Part shown: positions 1 through 6,449 of the stretch, piece by piece
Numbering within the stretch: position 1 is the first letter of the stretch
Layout: every line of letters begins with the position of its first letter
Source of the DNA: DASPKO01 sp035628055
GTDB taxonomy: Bacteria > Planctomycetota > Phycisphaerae > Phycisphaerales > UBA1924
NCBI GenBank assembly: GCA_035628055.1
Contig: DASPKO010000166.1
Span: 1 to 6,816, forward strand
DNA: 6,816 nt
Direction: 5' to 3'
Notes under the pieces: generated by a model
Told to the model about the DNA's origin: nothing
What the model saw: the letters and a program-made list of their open reading frames with translations, nothing else
Database searches by the model: none
Made by a program: the position numbers and the translations under genes

Positions 1-9
1 ATATCCGGT

Positions 10-15
10 TGTCAA
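10..15 (-). promoter_or_regulatory. Perfect TTGACA -35 box at the left edge
   Basis: The minus strand reads TTGACA at 15-10, a perfect -35 consensus. Its -10 partner would fall outside the window, so this is only half a promoter. Together with the upstream promoter at 113-140, it suggests tandem promoters for a gene to the left. Confidence 0.25.
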
Positions 16-54
16 GGAGTGGGCACCCGCCGCGGGATCGACCCGCCTTGGGTG

Positions 55-82
55 ACGGCCGGGGCTTTTCGCCACCGGCCGT
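55..82 (-). other. Strong hairpin in the predicted leader of the left-edge transcript
   Basis: ACGGCCGG (55-62) pairs perfectly with CCGGCCGT (75-82). The stem continues with GGC (63-65) and GCC (71-73) after one bulged base, leaving a 5-base loop. On the minus strand the loop is GAAAA. It lies about 25 bases after the predicted start of the transcript from the promoter at 113-140. No T run follows on the minus strand, so it is more likely a leader structure than a terminator. A second, smaller hairpin (GCGGG 32-36 with CCCGC 42-46) follows. Confidence 0.4.
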
Positions 83-112
83 GTGCCGTCGGTTTCCCGA
101 ACGGCGAGAGGA

Positions 113-140
113 AGCATAGAAGTCTGCCCGCCACGGTCAA
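113..140 (-). promoter_or_regulatory. Sigma-70-type promoter reading off the left edge
   Basis: On the minus strand, TTGACC (140-135, five of six consensus bases) and TATGCT (118-113, four of six) are 16 bases apart. It is the best promoter in the window and stands out from the GC-rich background. Transcription would start near 106 and move towards position 1, so it would serve a minus-strand gene beyond the left edge with a leader of at least 100 bases. Confidence 0.5.
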
Positions 141-159
141 GCAAGGGGCGGGATTTTTT
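127..159 (+). terminator. Weak plus-strand terminator-like element
   Basis: CCCGCC (127-132) and GGCGGG (147-152) can pair around a 14-base loop and are followed by A and then six T (154-159). On the plus strand this looks like a short intrinsic terminator. No plus-strand gene is visible upstream in the window, and the element overlaps the minus-strand promoter, so it could guard the operon from antisense transcription or be accidental. Confidence 0.2.
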
Positions 160-164
160 CACCC

Positions 165-200
165 GCACGGCTGCCGGGACGGTTTCTCCCCAGGCCGTGC
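165..200 (-). terminator. Hairpin just after the operon, possible terminator or 3' end
   Basis: GCACGGC (165-171) and GCCGTGC (194-200) form a perfect 7-bp stem. Within it, GGGA (176-179) and TCCC (187-190) form an inner stem with a 7-base loop. It begins 14 bases past the stop of the third operon gene. On the minus strand it is followed by a run of A, not T, so it is not a textbook intrinsic terminator. It may protect the 3' end or work with Rho. Confidence 0.4.
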
Positions 201-213
201 AGATCCCGAGCGC

Positions 214-2238
214 TTATCCACCGCCGCCCCCGGGGCCCCGACCCTTTCCTTCGCGAGGCCCCGCTTCGGGGCGATCCCGCTCGCGCTCGTCGGAGCGGGG
301 CCGCTGGCGGCGCTCCTGGCGGGGCCGGATCTCGTCCTCCCCCCGGGCCGCGGACCGGGAGACCAGGAGGTACTCGGGGCTGCTCTTCTCCGCCTGGGGG
401 TCCTTGGGCTCGATGCGGCCATCGCTGTTCCGCATGAACGCCTGGCCCCCGCCGGCACCCGAGCCGCGGTTGGGGTTCGGAACGACGTCGAGCAGGTAGA
501 CGTCCTTGGAAACCGCCACCTGTTTCATGGGTACCCGCTGCGGGGCCCCCTCGGCCGGGCCCGGCGCCGGGTTGGGGCTCGGGGCCTGGGGGCGCGGCCT
601 CTCCAGGGTTTCTGCGGGCGGGACGCCGCTCCCGGGGAGGCGGCTCTCCGGCCCGCGCGGGGGTGTGGTCGGATCGGTGCTGGTTGGGACCGCGGCGATG
701 AGCCCGGAGAGGTCGGGCACGCGAATCTCGCCCGCGAGCGGATCGCCCGGCTGGAGCCCGATCATGCCGCGCCGCCAGTACCCCCAACTAAAGACGTAGA
801 CCTCGGCGGAGGCGGAGGGAACGCCCGTCAGGCCGCCCCCCTCCTCGGCGTTGACGATGAAGTAATACGTCTCATCGAAGACGCGAACGGGCTCGGTCCA
901 GGGGGAGGCGGGACTGATCAGGGTTGGGGCCTTGGCCAGCTCGGCCTGGTCGGGCTTGAGGGCGGCCTCGCGCCCGAAGATCGGGTTGTTGAGCACGACC
1001 GCGAGGCGGTACTGGTAGGTCCTGCCGCGCTCGGCGGTGATGTCGTGGGCCCAGACGCGGATCGCCGGGTTATCGATGACGGCGGCGGCCTCGCGGGTGG
1101 CGCGCTCGGCGGCGGCGGGATCGGCATCGGGGCTGGGGGCCGCCGCGCCGGTCTCGGGCCCCGCGATGGTCTGCTGGAGACGATCGCGCTCGCGCTTTTT
1201 CTCATCGAGGCGCCGCTGGAGCAGCTCGCGGCGCCGCTGCTGCGCCGGCTCGTTGCCCGCCTGCGAGAGCTCGCCCTCGAGCTTGGCGATCTCGTCGTCG
1301 AGGCGGCCGATCTGCGCCTGCGCGCGCTCGATCTCGGCGCGGTTGGGCCCGGCGGCCGCGGTCCCCCGCTCGCTCGGGGGGACCCACGGCTCGCCCATCA
1401 CCAGGGCGTAGAAATCGGGGCGGCGGATGTCCTGGGCGTTGGCGGCCGCATCGCGGACCTTGGTCGCCAGCTCCGCGGCGGTGACGGGCTTGCGCGCGGC
1501 GAGCTCGACGGCGTAGCGCCCGGGAAGGGGCGCGACGGGGGCGGGCTTGCCCCATGAGCCGTCGGGCTGCAGCTCCTGCCGCTCGAGCTGCACGCCGAGG
1601 ATCTGGACGCCCGTCCCGCCGTCCCACCAGTAGCGCGGGAGGGGCTGCGCGGGGCCCTCGGCGTCGGGGTCGCCGGCCAGGGCGCGCTTGAGCGCGGCGC
1701 CGTCGAAGGTGGCCTCGACGGTGACCCAGGCCTTGTCGAAGGGGAGCTGCGCGGGCACGTGCGCCGCCAGCTCGCGGTGGTCCGCCACCTCGCGGGGGTC
1801 GATGGTCGCCGCGTAGAGCCCGGCCACGGGGGCGCTGGGGGGCGGGAGCTGCACCGGCGCCAGGGTCAGCTCGCCGACCGGGAGCGCCTCGGAGCCGCCC
1901 GCGAGCGGCGTCGCGGTGTTGTCGAGCGCCGCGGCGAGCTCCCGGGCGGGCGCGACGGGGCCGCGAAATCTCCCCTCGAACTGCTCGCCAACCGCCACCG
2001 CCTCGACGCCCGTGGGCAGGGGCGGACGCTCCGTGGTCGCGCGGGCCTTGGCGTCGGCGGCCTTGCGGGCCACCTCGTCGGTCGCCTTGTCGAGGGTCAC
2101 CTCGGTCTGCCCGATCTTGACGGTGTTGGGCGGGCCCAGGAACTGCCAGGCCAGCACGGCCAGCAGGGCGATCGCGAAGAGCCCGACCACCAGCTTCTCG
2201 ATGTGCTGCTCGATCGGGTGGATGCCTTTGAGCTTCAT
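214..2238 (-). CDS. Single-pass periplasmic protein of the pilus platform, family unknown
   Basis: 674 residues. A short N-terminus (MKLKGIHPIEQHIEK) leads into a membrane helix (about 16-34), so most of the protein should be periplasmic. Residues 37-135 are Ala/Pro-rich. Residues 140-285 look folded, with strands such as KAWVTVEATFDG (169-180) and TGVQILGVQLERQEL (209-223). Residues 298-357 form a strongly charged coiled coil (IGRLDDEIAKLEGEL, RRELLQRRLDEKKRERDRL). Residues 391-486 are beta-rich, with the striking stretch RTYQYRLAVVLNNPIFGREA (406-425). A Pro-rich linker (517-569) precedes two short strands (SKDVYLLDVVPNP 577-589 and PEYLLVSRSA 621-630) and a basic Arg/Glu/Gly tail (632-674). 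It follows the pilM-like and pilO-like genes, has a ribosome binding site GAGGA five bases before the ATG, and probably completes the platform. Its place suggests a PilP-like role, but length and motifs do not match PilP, so no symbol is given. Confidence 0.75.
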   Translation of the reverse strand: MKLKGIHPIEQHIEKLVVGLFAIALLAVLAWQFLGPPNTVKIGQTEVTLDKATDEVARKAADAKARATTERPPLPTGVEAVAVGEQFEGRFRGPVAPARELAAALDNTATPLAGGSEALPVGELTLAPVQLPPPSAPVAGLYAATIDPREVADHRELAAHVPAQLPFDKAWVTVEATFDGAALKRALAGDPDAEGPAQPLPRYWWDGGTGVQILGVQLERQELQPDGSWGKPAPVAPLPGRYAVELAARKPVTAAELATKVRDAAANAQDIRRPDFYALVMGEPWVPPSERGTAAAGPNRAEIERAQAQIGRLDDEIAKLEGELSQAGNEPAQQRRRELLQRRLDEKKRERDRLQQTIAGPETGAAAPSPDADPAAAERATREAAAVIDNPAIRVWAHDITAERGRTYQYRLAVVLNNPIFGREAALKPDQAELAKAPTLISPASPWTEPVRVFDETYYFIVNAEEGGGLTGVPSASAEVYVFSWGYWRRGMIGLQPGDPLAGEIRVPDLSGLIAAVPTSTDPTTPPRGPESRLPGSGVPPAETLERPRPQAPSPNPAPGPAEGAPQRVPMKQVAVSKDVYLLDVVPNPNRGSGAGGGQAFMRNSDGRIEPKDPQAEKSSPEYLLVSRSAARGEDEIRPRQERRQRPRSDERERDRPEAGPREGKGRGPGGGGG

Positions 2239-2257
2239 GTTCGTCCTCGTCCAGGGT

Positions 2258-2275
2258 GCGCGGCCGGCGCCGCGC
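2258..2275 (-). other. Intergenic hairpin upstream of the third operon gene
   Basis: A perfect 7-bp inverted repeat, GCGCGGC (2258-2264) and GCCGCGC (2269-2275), with a 4-base loop, lies 19 bases before the ATG of the third gene and close to its GAGGA ribosome binding site (2248-2244). No run of T follows on the minus strand, so it is not a classical terminator. It could adjust translation of the third gene relative to the first two or mark an RNA processing point. The 78-base gap otherwise shows only a TTGACC (2284-2279) with no matching -10 box. Confidence 0.35.
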
Positions 2276-2316
2276 GGAGGTCAATCGCTTGCCGGATCGG
2301 AGCGCTTCACGCGGCC

Positions 2317-3639
2317 TCAGCCGGCCCCCGGGGGGGGCGGCGCCGCCGGGTCGGCCGGCTTGGCCGCGGGGTCGGCGGGCTTCTCGGGCTGCTCGACGCC
2401 GCGCTCACCGCGGACCTCCGCGGGCATCCACGGAACGGTCCACTCCCGCAGTGCCACGGTCTCGAGCTGGAGCACGGCCCGGACCACGTGCTCGTCGCCG
2501 TAGTAGTACCCCTGGGCCAGCTCTTCGACGGGCTCCACGCGGTAGAGGTCGGCGTCGAGCACGGTGATGAAGTTGGTGGCGGCAAGGGCGTCGAGGAAGG
2601 CGGGCAGGCGCCTGGAGGAGGCCACGATCTCGAGGGTCACGGGCCGCACGTCGAAGAGTTGATTGCCCGGGCCGCCCACGCGCCCGGTGAGGGAGAGGTT
2701 GAAATCGCGGGGGAGGGTCTGCTGGGCCGAGATGGCGCCCTCGCTGGCGGCGCTGCCCACCAGCACGGGAGCCCCGACCTTGATCGAGAGGACCCGCTTC
2801 ACCACCGAGGCCGGCACCCCGCCGGCGGCGGCGGCGCCGCCGTTGGCGGTCGCCACGGCGCGCATGATGTCCTCGAGAACCCAGGCGATCTCCTGCCAGT
2901 CCCAGGCCTGCCGGAGCGTCGGGGGCGCGGGCGGCGTGCGGTTGTCGGGCTTGGGGGGCTCGGGAATGTCGAGGAACACCAGCCGGTCCGCGTAGGTGGC
3001 GATCTCGCTGGCCCGCTGGCGGTAGCGCTGGATCCGCAGGGCCGACATCTCCTGCTTGATGGTCGCGACCTCGGCCTCGGTCGGGTCGCGCCCCTTCTCG
3101 GTGCGGATGCGGGCCACGGCGCGCTCGGCGTTCTCGCGGACCGTCGCCAGCACCTTGTCGGCCTCCGGTGGCGCGCCCGCGCTGGCGATCGCCAGGAGCT
3201 GCTCGGGCAGCCGCTCGATATACGCCTCGCGGAAGCGCGCCGGAAGGTTGAAGCGCTCCATCTCGCTCGGGGCGGGGAAGAGCCCCTCGATGAGCGGCTG
3301 GTGCGTCCCCCGGTTGAACTCGAGGGCGGTCTCCCAGACCGCGGCGATCTGCTGCTGCTGCTCGGTGAGGCGCTCCTTGAAGTAGGCGACCAGCACCTTG
3401 TTGGGAGCCTCGGGGTAGTCGAAGTCCTTTCCCGAGGGCGTGGCGCGGGGGATGCGATAGGTGAGCTTCGTGTTGCTCACCTCCTTGTAGTCGTCCTCGG
3501 CCTTCTTCTGGGCCTCGGCGACCAGCCGGGCGTTCATCCTCGAGGAGAGCACCCAGAGCACCGGCAGCGAGACCACGGCGACGAGCCCGAGCGCCGCGAT
3601 CAGCCAGTTCTTCTTGAACCATTCGATCATGGGTTTCAC
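2317..3639 (-). CDS. PilO-like (Amuc_1100-type) inner-membrane pilus protein
   Basis: 440 residues. A short cytoplasmic N-terminus (MKPMIEWFKKN) precedes one membrane helix (about 12-32). A mostly helical periplasmic stalk (34-215) follows, with charged segments such as 85-110 and 160-215 that may form coiled coils. A Pro-rich hinge (226-241) leads to a C-terminal domain with the strand-helix-strand-strand order of PilO-like ferredoxin folds: VRPVTLEIVA (331-340), helix SRRLPAFLDALAATN (342-356), FITVLDADLYRVEP (357-370) and VVRAVLQLETVAL (385-397). The tail has KPADPAA twice (420-433) and ends PPPPGAG. PilO pairs with PilN under the outer membrane; here the partner would be the PilN-like part of the upstream protein. 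The order PilM, then a single-pass protein with this shape, resembles the Akkermansia Amuc_1100 cluster as I recall it. The start is GTG, overlapping the upstream stop by four bases with a GGAGG site 7 bases before it, so translation is probably coupled. Confidence 0.75.
   Translation of the reverse strand: MKPMIEWFKKNWLIAALGLVAVVSLPVLWVLSSRMNARLVAEAQKKAEDDYKEVSNTKLTYRIPRATPSGKDFDYPEAPNKVLVAYFKERLTEQQQQIAAVWETALEFNRGTHQPLIEGLFPAPSEMERFNLPARFREAYIERLPEQLLAIASAGAPPEADKVLATVRENAERAVARIRTEKGRDPTEAEVATIKQEMSALRIQRYRQRASEIATYADRLVFLDIPEPPKPDNRTPPAPPTLRQAWDWQEIAWVLEDIMRAVATANGGAAAAGGVPASVVKRVLSIKVGAPVLVGSAASEGAISAQQTLPRDFNLSLTGRVGGPGNQLFDVRPVTLEIVASSRRLPAFLDALAATNFITVLDADLYRVEPVEELAQGYYYGDEHVVRAVLQLETVALREWTVPWMPAEVRGERGVEQPEKPADPAAKPADPAAPPPPGAG
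2341..2382 (-). repeat. Two-copy in-frame repeat encoding KPADPAA
   Basis: Residues 420-426 (KPADPAA) and 427-433 (KPADPAA, followed by PPPPGAG) of the pilO-like protein are encoded by two adjacent near-identical 21-base units. They lie in the low-complexity C-terminal tail, after the last predicted strand. Such short tandem units may vary in copy number between strains. Confidence 0.6.
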
Positions 3640-5789
3640 GACTGGCCCTCCGGCTTCTTCGGCTCGCGCAGCACCGCCTCGAAACGGACCTGGTAGGTCG
3701 TCACCCTCTCATCGGGAGGCGCGGGGGAGGGGACCGCCGGCAGGGGCGCCAGGTCCTTGATGGGCGCATTGCCCGGCGTGAAGTTGGTCGTGCCGGGCGC
3801 CGCCGGCCCGCCACCCTCGGGCGGCGGTCCGGCCCCCTCGCCGGGGCCGACGCCCGGGCGCCCGCCCCGGCCGGGCTCGATCGGCATCGCCTCGGAAGGC
3901 GGCGGGGCCTCGTCGCGGCCCGGGTCGAGGAGCTCGGGGTCCACGCCCTCCTCGGGCTCATCATCGGGCGGCGTGTCCTCGGGATCGGGGCGCGCCCAGC
4001 GCTGGGCGGCCGCGTCGGCGGCCTTGGCGTCCGGCGCCTTGATGATCTCCACGCGCGTCTTTTGAACGTCCACGCTTCCCTTGGACAGGATGTAGGGCAC
4101 CCCCTGGCGGTCCGAGTGGTCAGCGATCCATTTCTGGATGGAGTCGCGGATGAGCGCGTCGGGGTCGTGGTGCGCCGTGGAGATCTCCAGCAGGACCTGG
4201 AGGCGCGGGCGGGTCTCGTTCGAGGTGAACGTGCCCATGTTCGTGTCGGTGGCGGCCGGCCGCTTGCGGCCCCGCGAAGAGCGGCGCGGCGCGGGCGCGT
4301 CCTCCTGCCCCCCCGCCCCGGTGGGACCGGTCCCGCCCACGTAGCGCGTTTGCCACGAGTGGAAGAGGAAGCCCGCCTTGCCCCACTCGGTGGTCCCGCT
4401 GGCCTGGGCCTTGGCGGCGGCGTCGGCCATCATGCGCCCCAGGTCGTCGACGAGGTAGGGGTAGACCTCGCGGCGCTCCAGCAGGTCCAGGGCACTGGCG
4501 CCGCGGAAGTCGGCCTTGTACGCCGTCTCGACCGCCTTCCATTCGCTCCGCGCCTCGCGCAGCGCCCGCTTGGCCTCCTCGATGACGGCCGGCTTGACGG
4601 CGCCCTGCAGGGCCATCTGGTCGCCCATGGGCCGGATGAAGCTGACCGCGCCCGCCGCCAGGGCCAGGCCCGCGGCGAGGCCAAACCACTTGACCTTGCG
4701 ATGCCAGAGCGCGTCGCGGATGACGGCCACGGGCATGAGGTTGGCGTTGATGCCGTGGTCGAACCCGAGCCCCTGGAGAGCCAGGCCGTAGCACGTGGCC
4801 AGGTTGGGGCTGGCGGCGCGAAACTCGTCGGCCCGGGCGCCCTTGACCTCGAGGCGGTTGAACTGCTCGAGGCGCACGACCTCCATCTGGAGCTGCTGGC
4901 TGAGATACTTGCGCAGGCCCGGGAGCTGGAACGTGGAGCCGATGCCGATCAGCCGGGTCAGGTTCGCGTCCCGGTGCAGCGACTGGTAGTACCCGATGGA
5001 GCGCTGGACCTCCTGGGACAGGTCGCCGAAGACCGGGCGCATCGCCTGGAAGACGTGCCGGGCGTGCTTGCTCTGCTCCGCCTCGCGCTTGAGCTTCTCG
5101 GCCTTGAGATAGCTGAGCTTGAAGGCCTCGACCAGGGCCTCGGTGAACTGGTGCCCGCCCATCGGGAAGGTCCGCACCCAGGCCCGTCCCGGCTCGGCCA
5201 CGATCAGGTCGGTGCTGGTGGTGCCGACGTCGAGGATGACCGTGCCCGGGGTCTTCTCGTCGAACATGAGGTCGTAGGAGACGGCGTTGTACGCCGCGAC
5301 CGGGCTGAGGGTGATCACCTCCGGGGTGACGCCCAGGTCCTGCCACAGCCCCAGCCGCTCCATGACCCGCTCGCGCGTCATGGCGAAGATGCCGACTTCG
5401 ACCTCCGGCGAGTCGGGGGCCTGGAAGGTCTGGTAGTCCCACTCGACCTGGTCGAGCGGGAAGGGAATCTGCTGGACCGCCTCGAACTTGACGATGTCCT
5501 TGATCTTCTTGGGATCGACGGGCGGAAGCTTCGCGAACCGCGCGAAGGCGGAGTGCCCGGGAACCGAGATCGCGATCACCGCGCCCGTCAGGTCGCGCTG
5601 CCCCGCGAGCGTGCTGGCGGCCACCTTCTGGGCGTCGGCCTGGTCGATCTCCGGGGCCGAGAGCACGCGCTTGTGCGGGATGACGACAAAGTCGAGGACC
5701 TCGAGCCCGTCGCCGCTGCGCGCCAGCTTGACCGCCTTGAGCTCGGCGGCACCCAGCTCGATCCCCCAGCAGATGTTCGATGATGGCAT
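3636..5789 (-). CDS. pilM: Type IV pilus assembly protein PilM, fused to a PilN-like region
   Basis: 717 residues, about twice the usual length of PilM (around 350). Residues 1-345 form an actin-like PilM domain: phosphate-1 motif WGIELGAAELKAVKL (8-22), a PilM-typical stretch VDPKKIKDIVKFEA with QIPFPLDQVEWDY (91-119), phosphate-2 motif VILDVGTTSTDLIV (184-197) and adenosine motif GIGSTFQLPGL (282-292). The ATP-binding motifs therefore look intact. Next come NLMP (350-353), then a membrane helix (about 367-385). This matches the N-terminus of PilN, where an NLLP-type peptide precedes the helix, so I infer a PilM-PilN fusion. The periplasmic part has a helical segment (396-425), a Gly/Arg-rich stretch (484-515), a beta-alpha-beta-like block (528-583), a Pro/acidic linker (586-692) and a final strand (694-707). 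The ATG at 5789 is chosen because AAAGGA (5802-5797) lies 7 bases upstream; a 46-residue longer frame exists but its extension is atypical. The stop overlaps the next start. Confidence 0.9.
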   Translation of the reverse strand: MPSSNICWGIELGAAELKAVKLARSGDGLEVLDFVVIPHKRVLSAPEIDQADAQKVAASTLAGQRDLTGAVIAISVPGHSAFARFAKLPPVDPKKIKDIVKFEAVQQIPFPLDQVEWDYQTFQAPDSPEVEVGIFAMTRERVMERLGLWQDLGVTPEVITLSPVAAYNAVSYDLMFDEKTPGTVILDVGTTSTDLIVAEPGRAWVRTFPMGGHQFTEALVEAFKLSYLKAEKLKREAEQSKHARHVFQAMRPVFGDLSQEVQRSIGYYQSLHRDANLTRLIGIGSTFQLPGLRKYLSQQLQMEVVRLEQFNRLEVKGARADEFRAASPNLATCYGLALQGLGFDHGINANLMPVAVIRDALWHRKVKWFGLAAGLALAAGAVSFIRPMGDQMALQGAVKPAVIEEAKRALREARSEWKAVETAYKADFRGASALDLLERREVYPYLVDDLGRMMADAAAKAQASGTTEWGKAGFLFHSWQTRYVGGTGPTGAGGQEDAPAPRRSSRGRKRPAATDTNMGTFTSNETRPRLQVLLEISTAHHDPDALIRDSIQKWIADHSDRQGVPYILSKGSVDVQKTRVEIIKAPDAKAADAAAQRWARPDPEDTPPDDEPEEGVDPELLDPGRDEAPPPSEAMPIEPGRGGRPGVGPGEGAGPPPEGGGPAAPGTTNFTPGNAPIKDLAPLPAVPSPAPPDERVTTYQVRFEAVLREPKKPEGQS
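3646..3651 (-). promoter_or_regulatory. Ribosome binding site that fixes the GTG start of the pilO-like gene
   Basis: On the minus strand GGAGGG ends 6-7 bases before the GTG at 3639, which is ideal spacing, but 15-16 bases before the ATG at 3630. This favours the GTG start and hence the GTGA overlap with the pilM-like stop. The site lies inside the last codons of the pilM-like gene, encoding part of its PEGQS end. Confidence 0.6.
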
Positions 5790-5815
5790 GAGGTGATCCT
5801 TTGCCGCCCGCCCGC

Positions 5816-5830
5816 CCGGGCCCATCCCGG
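5816..5830 (-). other. GC hairpin in the leader upstream of the pilM-like gene
   Basis: CCGGG (5816-5820) and CCCGG (5826-5830) can pair around a 5-base loop. The hairpin ends about 14 bases before the AAAGGA ribosome binding site of the pilM-like gene. It may influence ribosome access. In DNA this GC-rich, such a short hairpin can also arise by chance. The rest of the 5790-6035 gap shows no convincing gene: the upstream extension of the pilM frame is Arg/Gly/Pro-rich and looks non-coding. Confidence 0.2.
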
Positions 5831-6010
5831 ACCCGACGAAAAACGCGGGACCGAACCGGCACCGAGCCCGGCGGCAGGAACGGTCCGCGTCCGGGAGAGG
5901 TGGCCGCCCGAGCCCCGCCGTCTCCACGCTCCCCGCGCGGCCCGTCCGGGGGATACGAGAGGGCGGCGCTCACAGTTCCCGCACGGCCGCTCGGGCACCC
6001 GCGGGGCGGC

Positions 6011-6039
6011 ATTCGAGCATCCCCAGCGCGGGCAGTCAA
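6011..6039 (-). promoter_or_regulatory. Candidate sigma-70-type promoter for the pilus operon
   Basis: On the minus strand, TTGACT (6039-6034, five of six consensus bases) and TCGAAT (6016-6011, four of six) are separated by 17 bases, the optimal spacing. The -35 box overlaps the stop codon of the preceding membrane-protein gene. Transcription would start near position 6004 and give a leader of roughly 215 bases before pilM. The -10 box is weak and the region is GC-rich, so this is a candidate only. Read-through from the DUF58 gene is the alternative. Confidence 0.35.
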
Positions 6040-6449
6040 CCGGGCCCGTCGGAGGGACGCCGCGGGCCCGAGGCTCCCGGGACGTCTCCGCGACCGTTCC
6101 CGGACCGCTTGAGCCTGTCGAGCATGAGCGATCCGCCGGCCCAGAGCCCGGCCAGCAGGAGGAGCCAGGGCCAATGCCGGCGCGAGAGCTGGACGTCGGT
6201 CAGCGTGGCCGGCTGTCCCCAGACGATGAGGTGATAACCGGTCACCAGCAGAACCACGGCGAGCGAGAGGCGGGTCGGCTCACTCAGGGCGCGAACGAAG
6301 GCGGCGTCCGGAAGCGGCCGGCGGGCCGCCTCGGCCTCGGCGATGCGCCAGGCCGGGCCGGCGCGCAGGATGCGCAGGCCCAGCACGAGCAGGCCGAGTC
6401 CCAGGACGCCGAGGGCGATGGCAGATGGTGTAAGGTGCACGCCGATCAA
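6036..6449 (-). CDS. Hypothetical three-helix inner-membrane protein
   Basis: A 137-residue protein that I do not recognise. Three hydrophobic segments are clear: about residues 9-27, 60-78 and 93-111. The loop after helix 1 carries many Arg residues (26, 29, 35, 43, 44, 53), and the tail after helix 3 begins RLKRSGNGRG. By the positive-inside rule, both lie in the cytoplasm and the N-terminus is outside. The last 25 residues are Gly/Pro/Arg-rich and probably disordered. The start is uncertain: TTG at 6449 gives the full first helix, a GTG three codons later is also possible, and neither has a visible ribosome binding site. Translation probably depends on coupling from the DUF58 gene 16 bases upstream. 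No vWA or BatA-type motif is visible, so a function cannot be read from the sequence. Its stop overlaps the -35 box of the candidate promoter for the pilus operon. Confidence 0.7.
   Translation of the reverse strand: MIGVHLTPSAIALGVLGLGLLVLGLRILRAGPAWRIAEAEAARRPLPDAAFVRALSEPTRLSLAVVLLVTGYHLIVWGQPATLTDVQLSRRHWPWLLLLAGLWAGGSLMLDRLKRSGNGRGDVPGASGPRRPSDGPG

Noticed and set aside
32..46. Possible tRNA T-arm (stem GCGGG with CCCGC)
   Set aside because: The loop has 5 bases and not the 7-base TTCRANN type, and no anticodon or acceptor stem can be formed around it.
19..1557. Plus-strand open frame of 512 codons with an AGGAG just before it
   Set aside because: It is antisense to the third operon gene over most of its length and starts in the non-coding left end. 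The product is Gly/Arg/Ala-rich low-complexity sequence, and the AGGAG is too close to the start codon.
2279..2284. TTGACC in the gap before the third operon gene as a promoter
   Set aside because: No -10-like sequence lies 15-19 bases downstream; the region there is a pure GC hairpin.
1759..3696. Long plus-strand open frame of 645 codons
   Set aside because: It lies antisense to the pilO-like gene and the start of the third operon gene. Its product is Gly/Arg/His/Leu-rich with no domain pattern, as expected for the complement of GC-rich coding DNA, and the minus-strand genes have recognisable folds and ribosome binding sites.
4062..5783. Long plus-strand open frame of 573 codons
   Set aside because: It is fully antisense to the pilM-like gene, which has clear ATP-binding motifs. 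The plus-strand product shows no family pattern.
5790..5927. 46-residue N-terminal extension of the pilM-like gene
   Set aside because: PilM proteins begin shortly before the phosphate-1 motif. The ATG at 5789 has AAAGGA at good spacing, and the extension is Arg/Gly/Pro-rich without family resemblance.
4120..6174. Minus-strand open frame of 684 codons overlapping the pilM-like gene
   Set aside because: It is an alternative frame of the same strand, giving an Arg/Gly/Pro-rich product with no motifs, a common by-product of very high GC.
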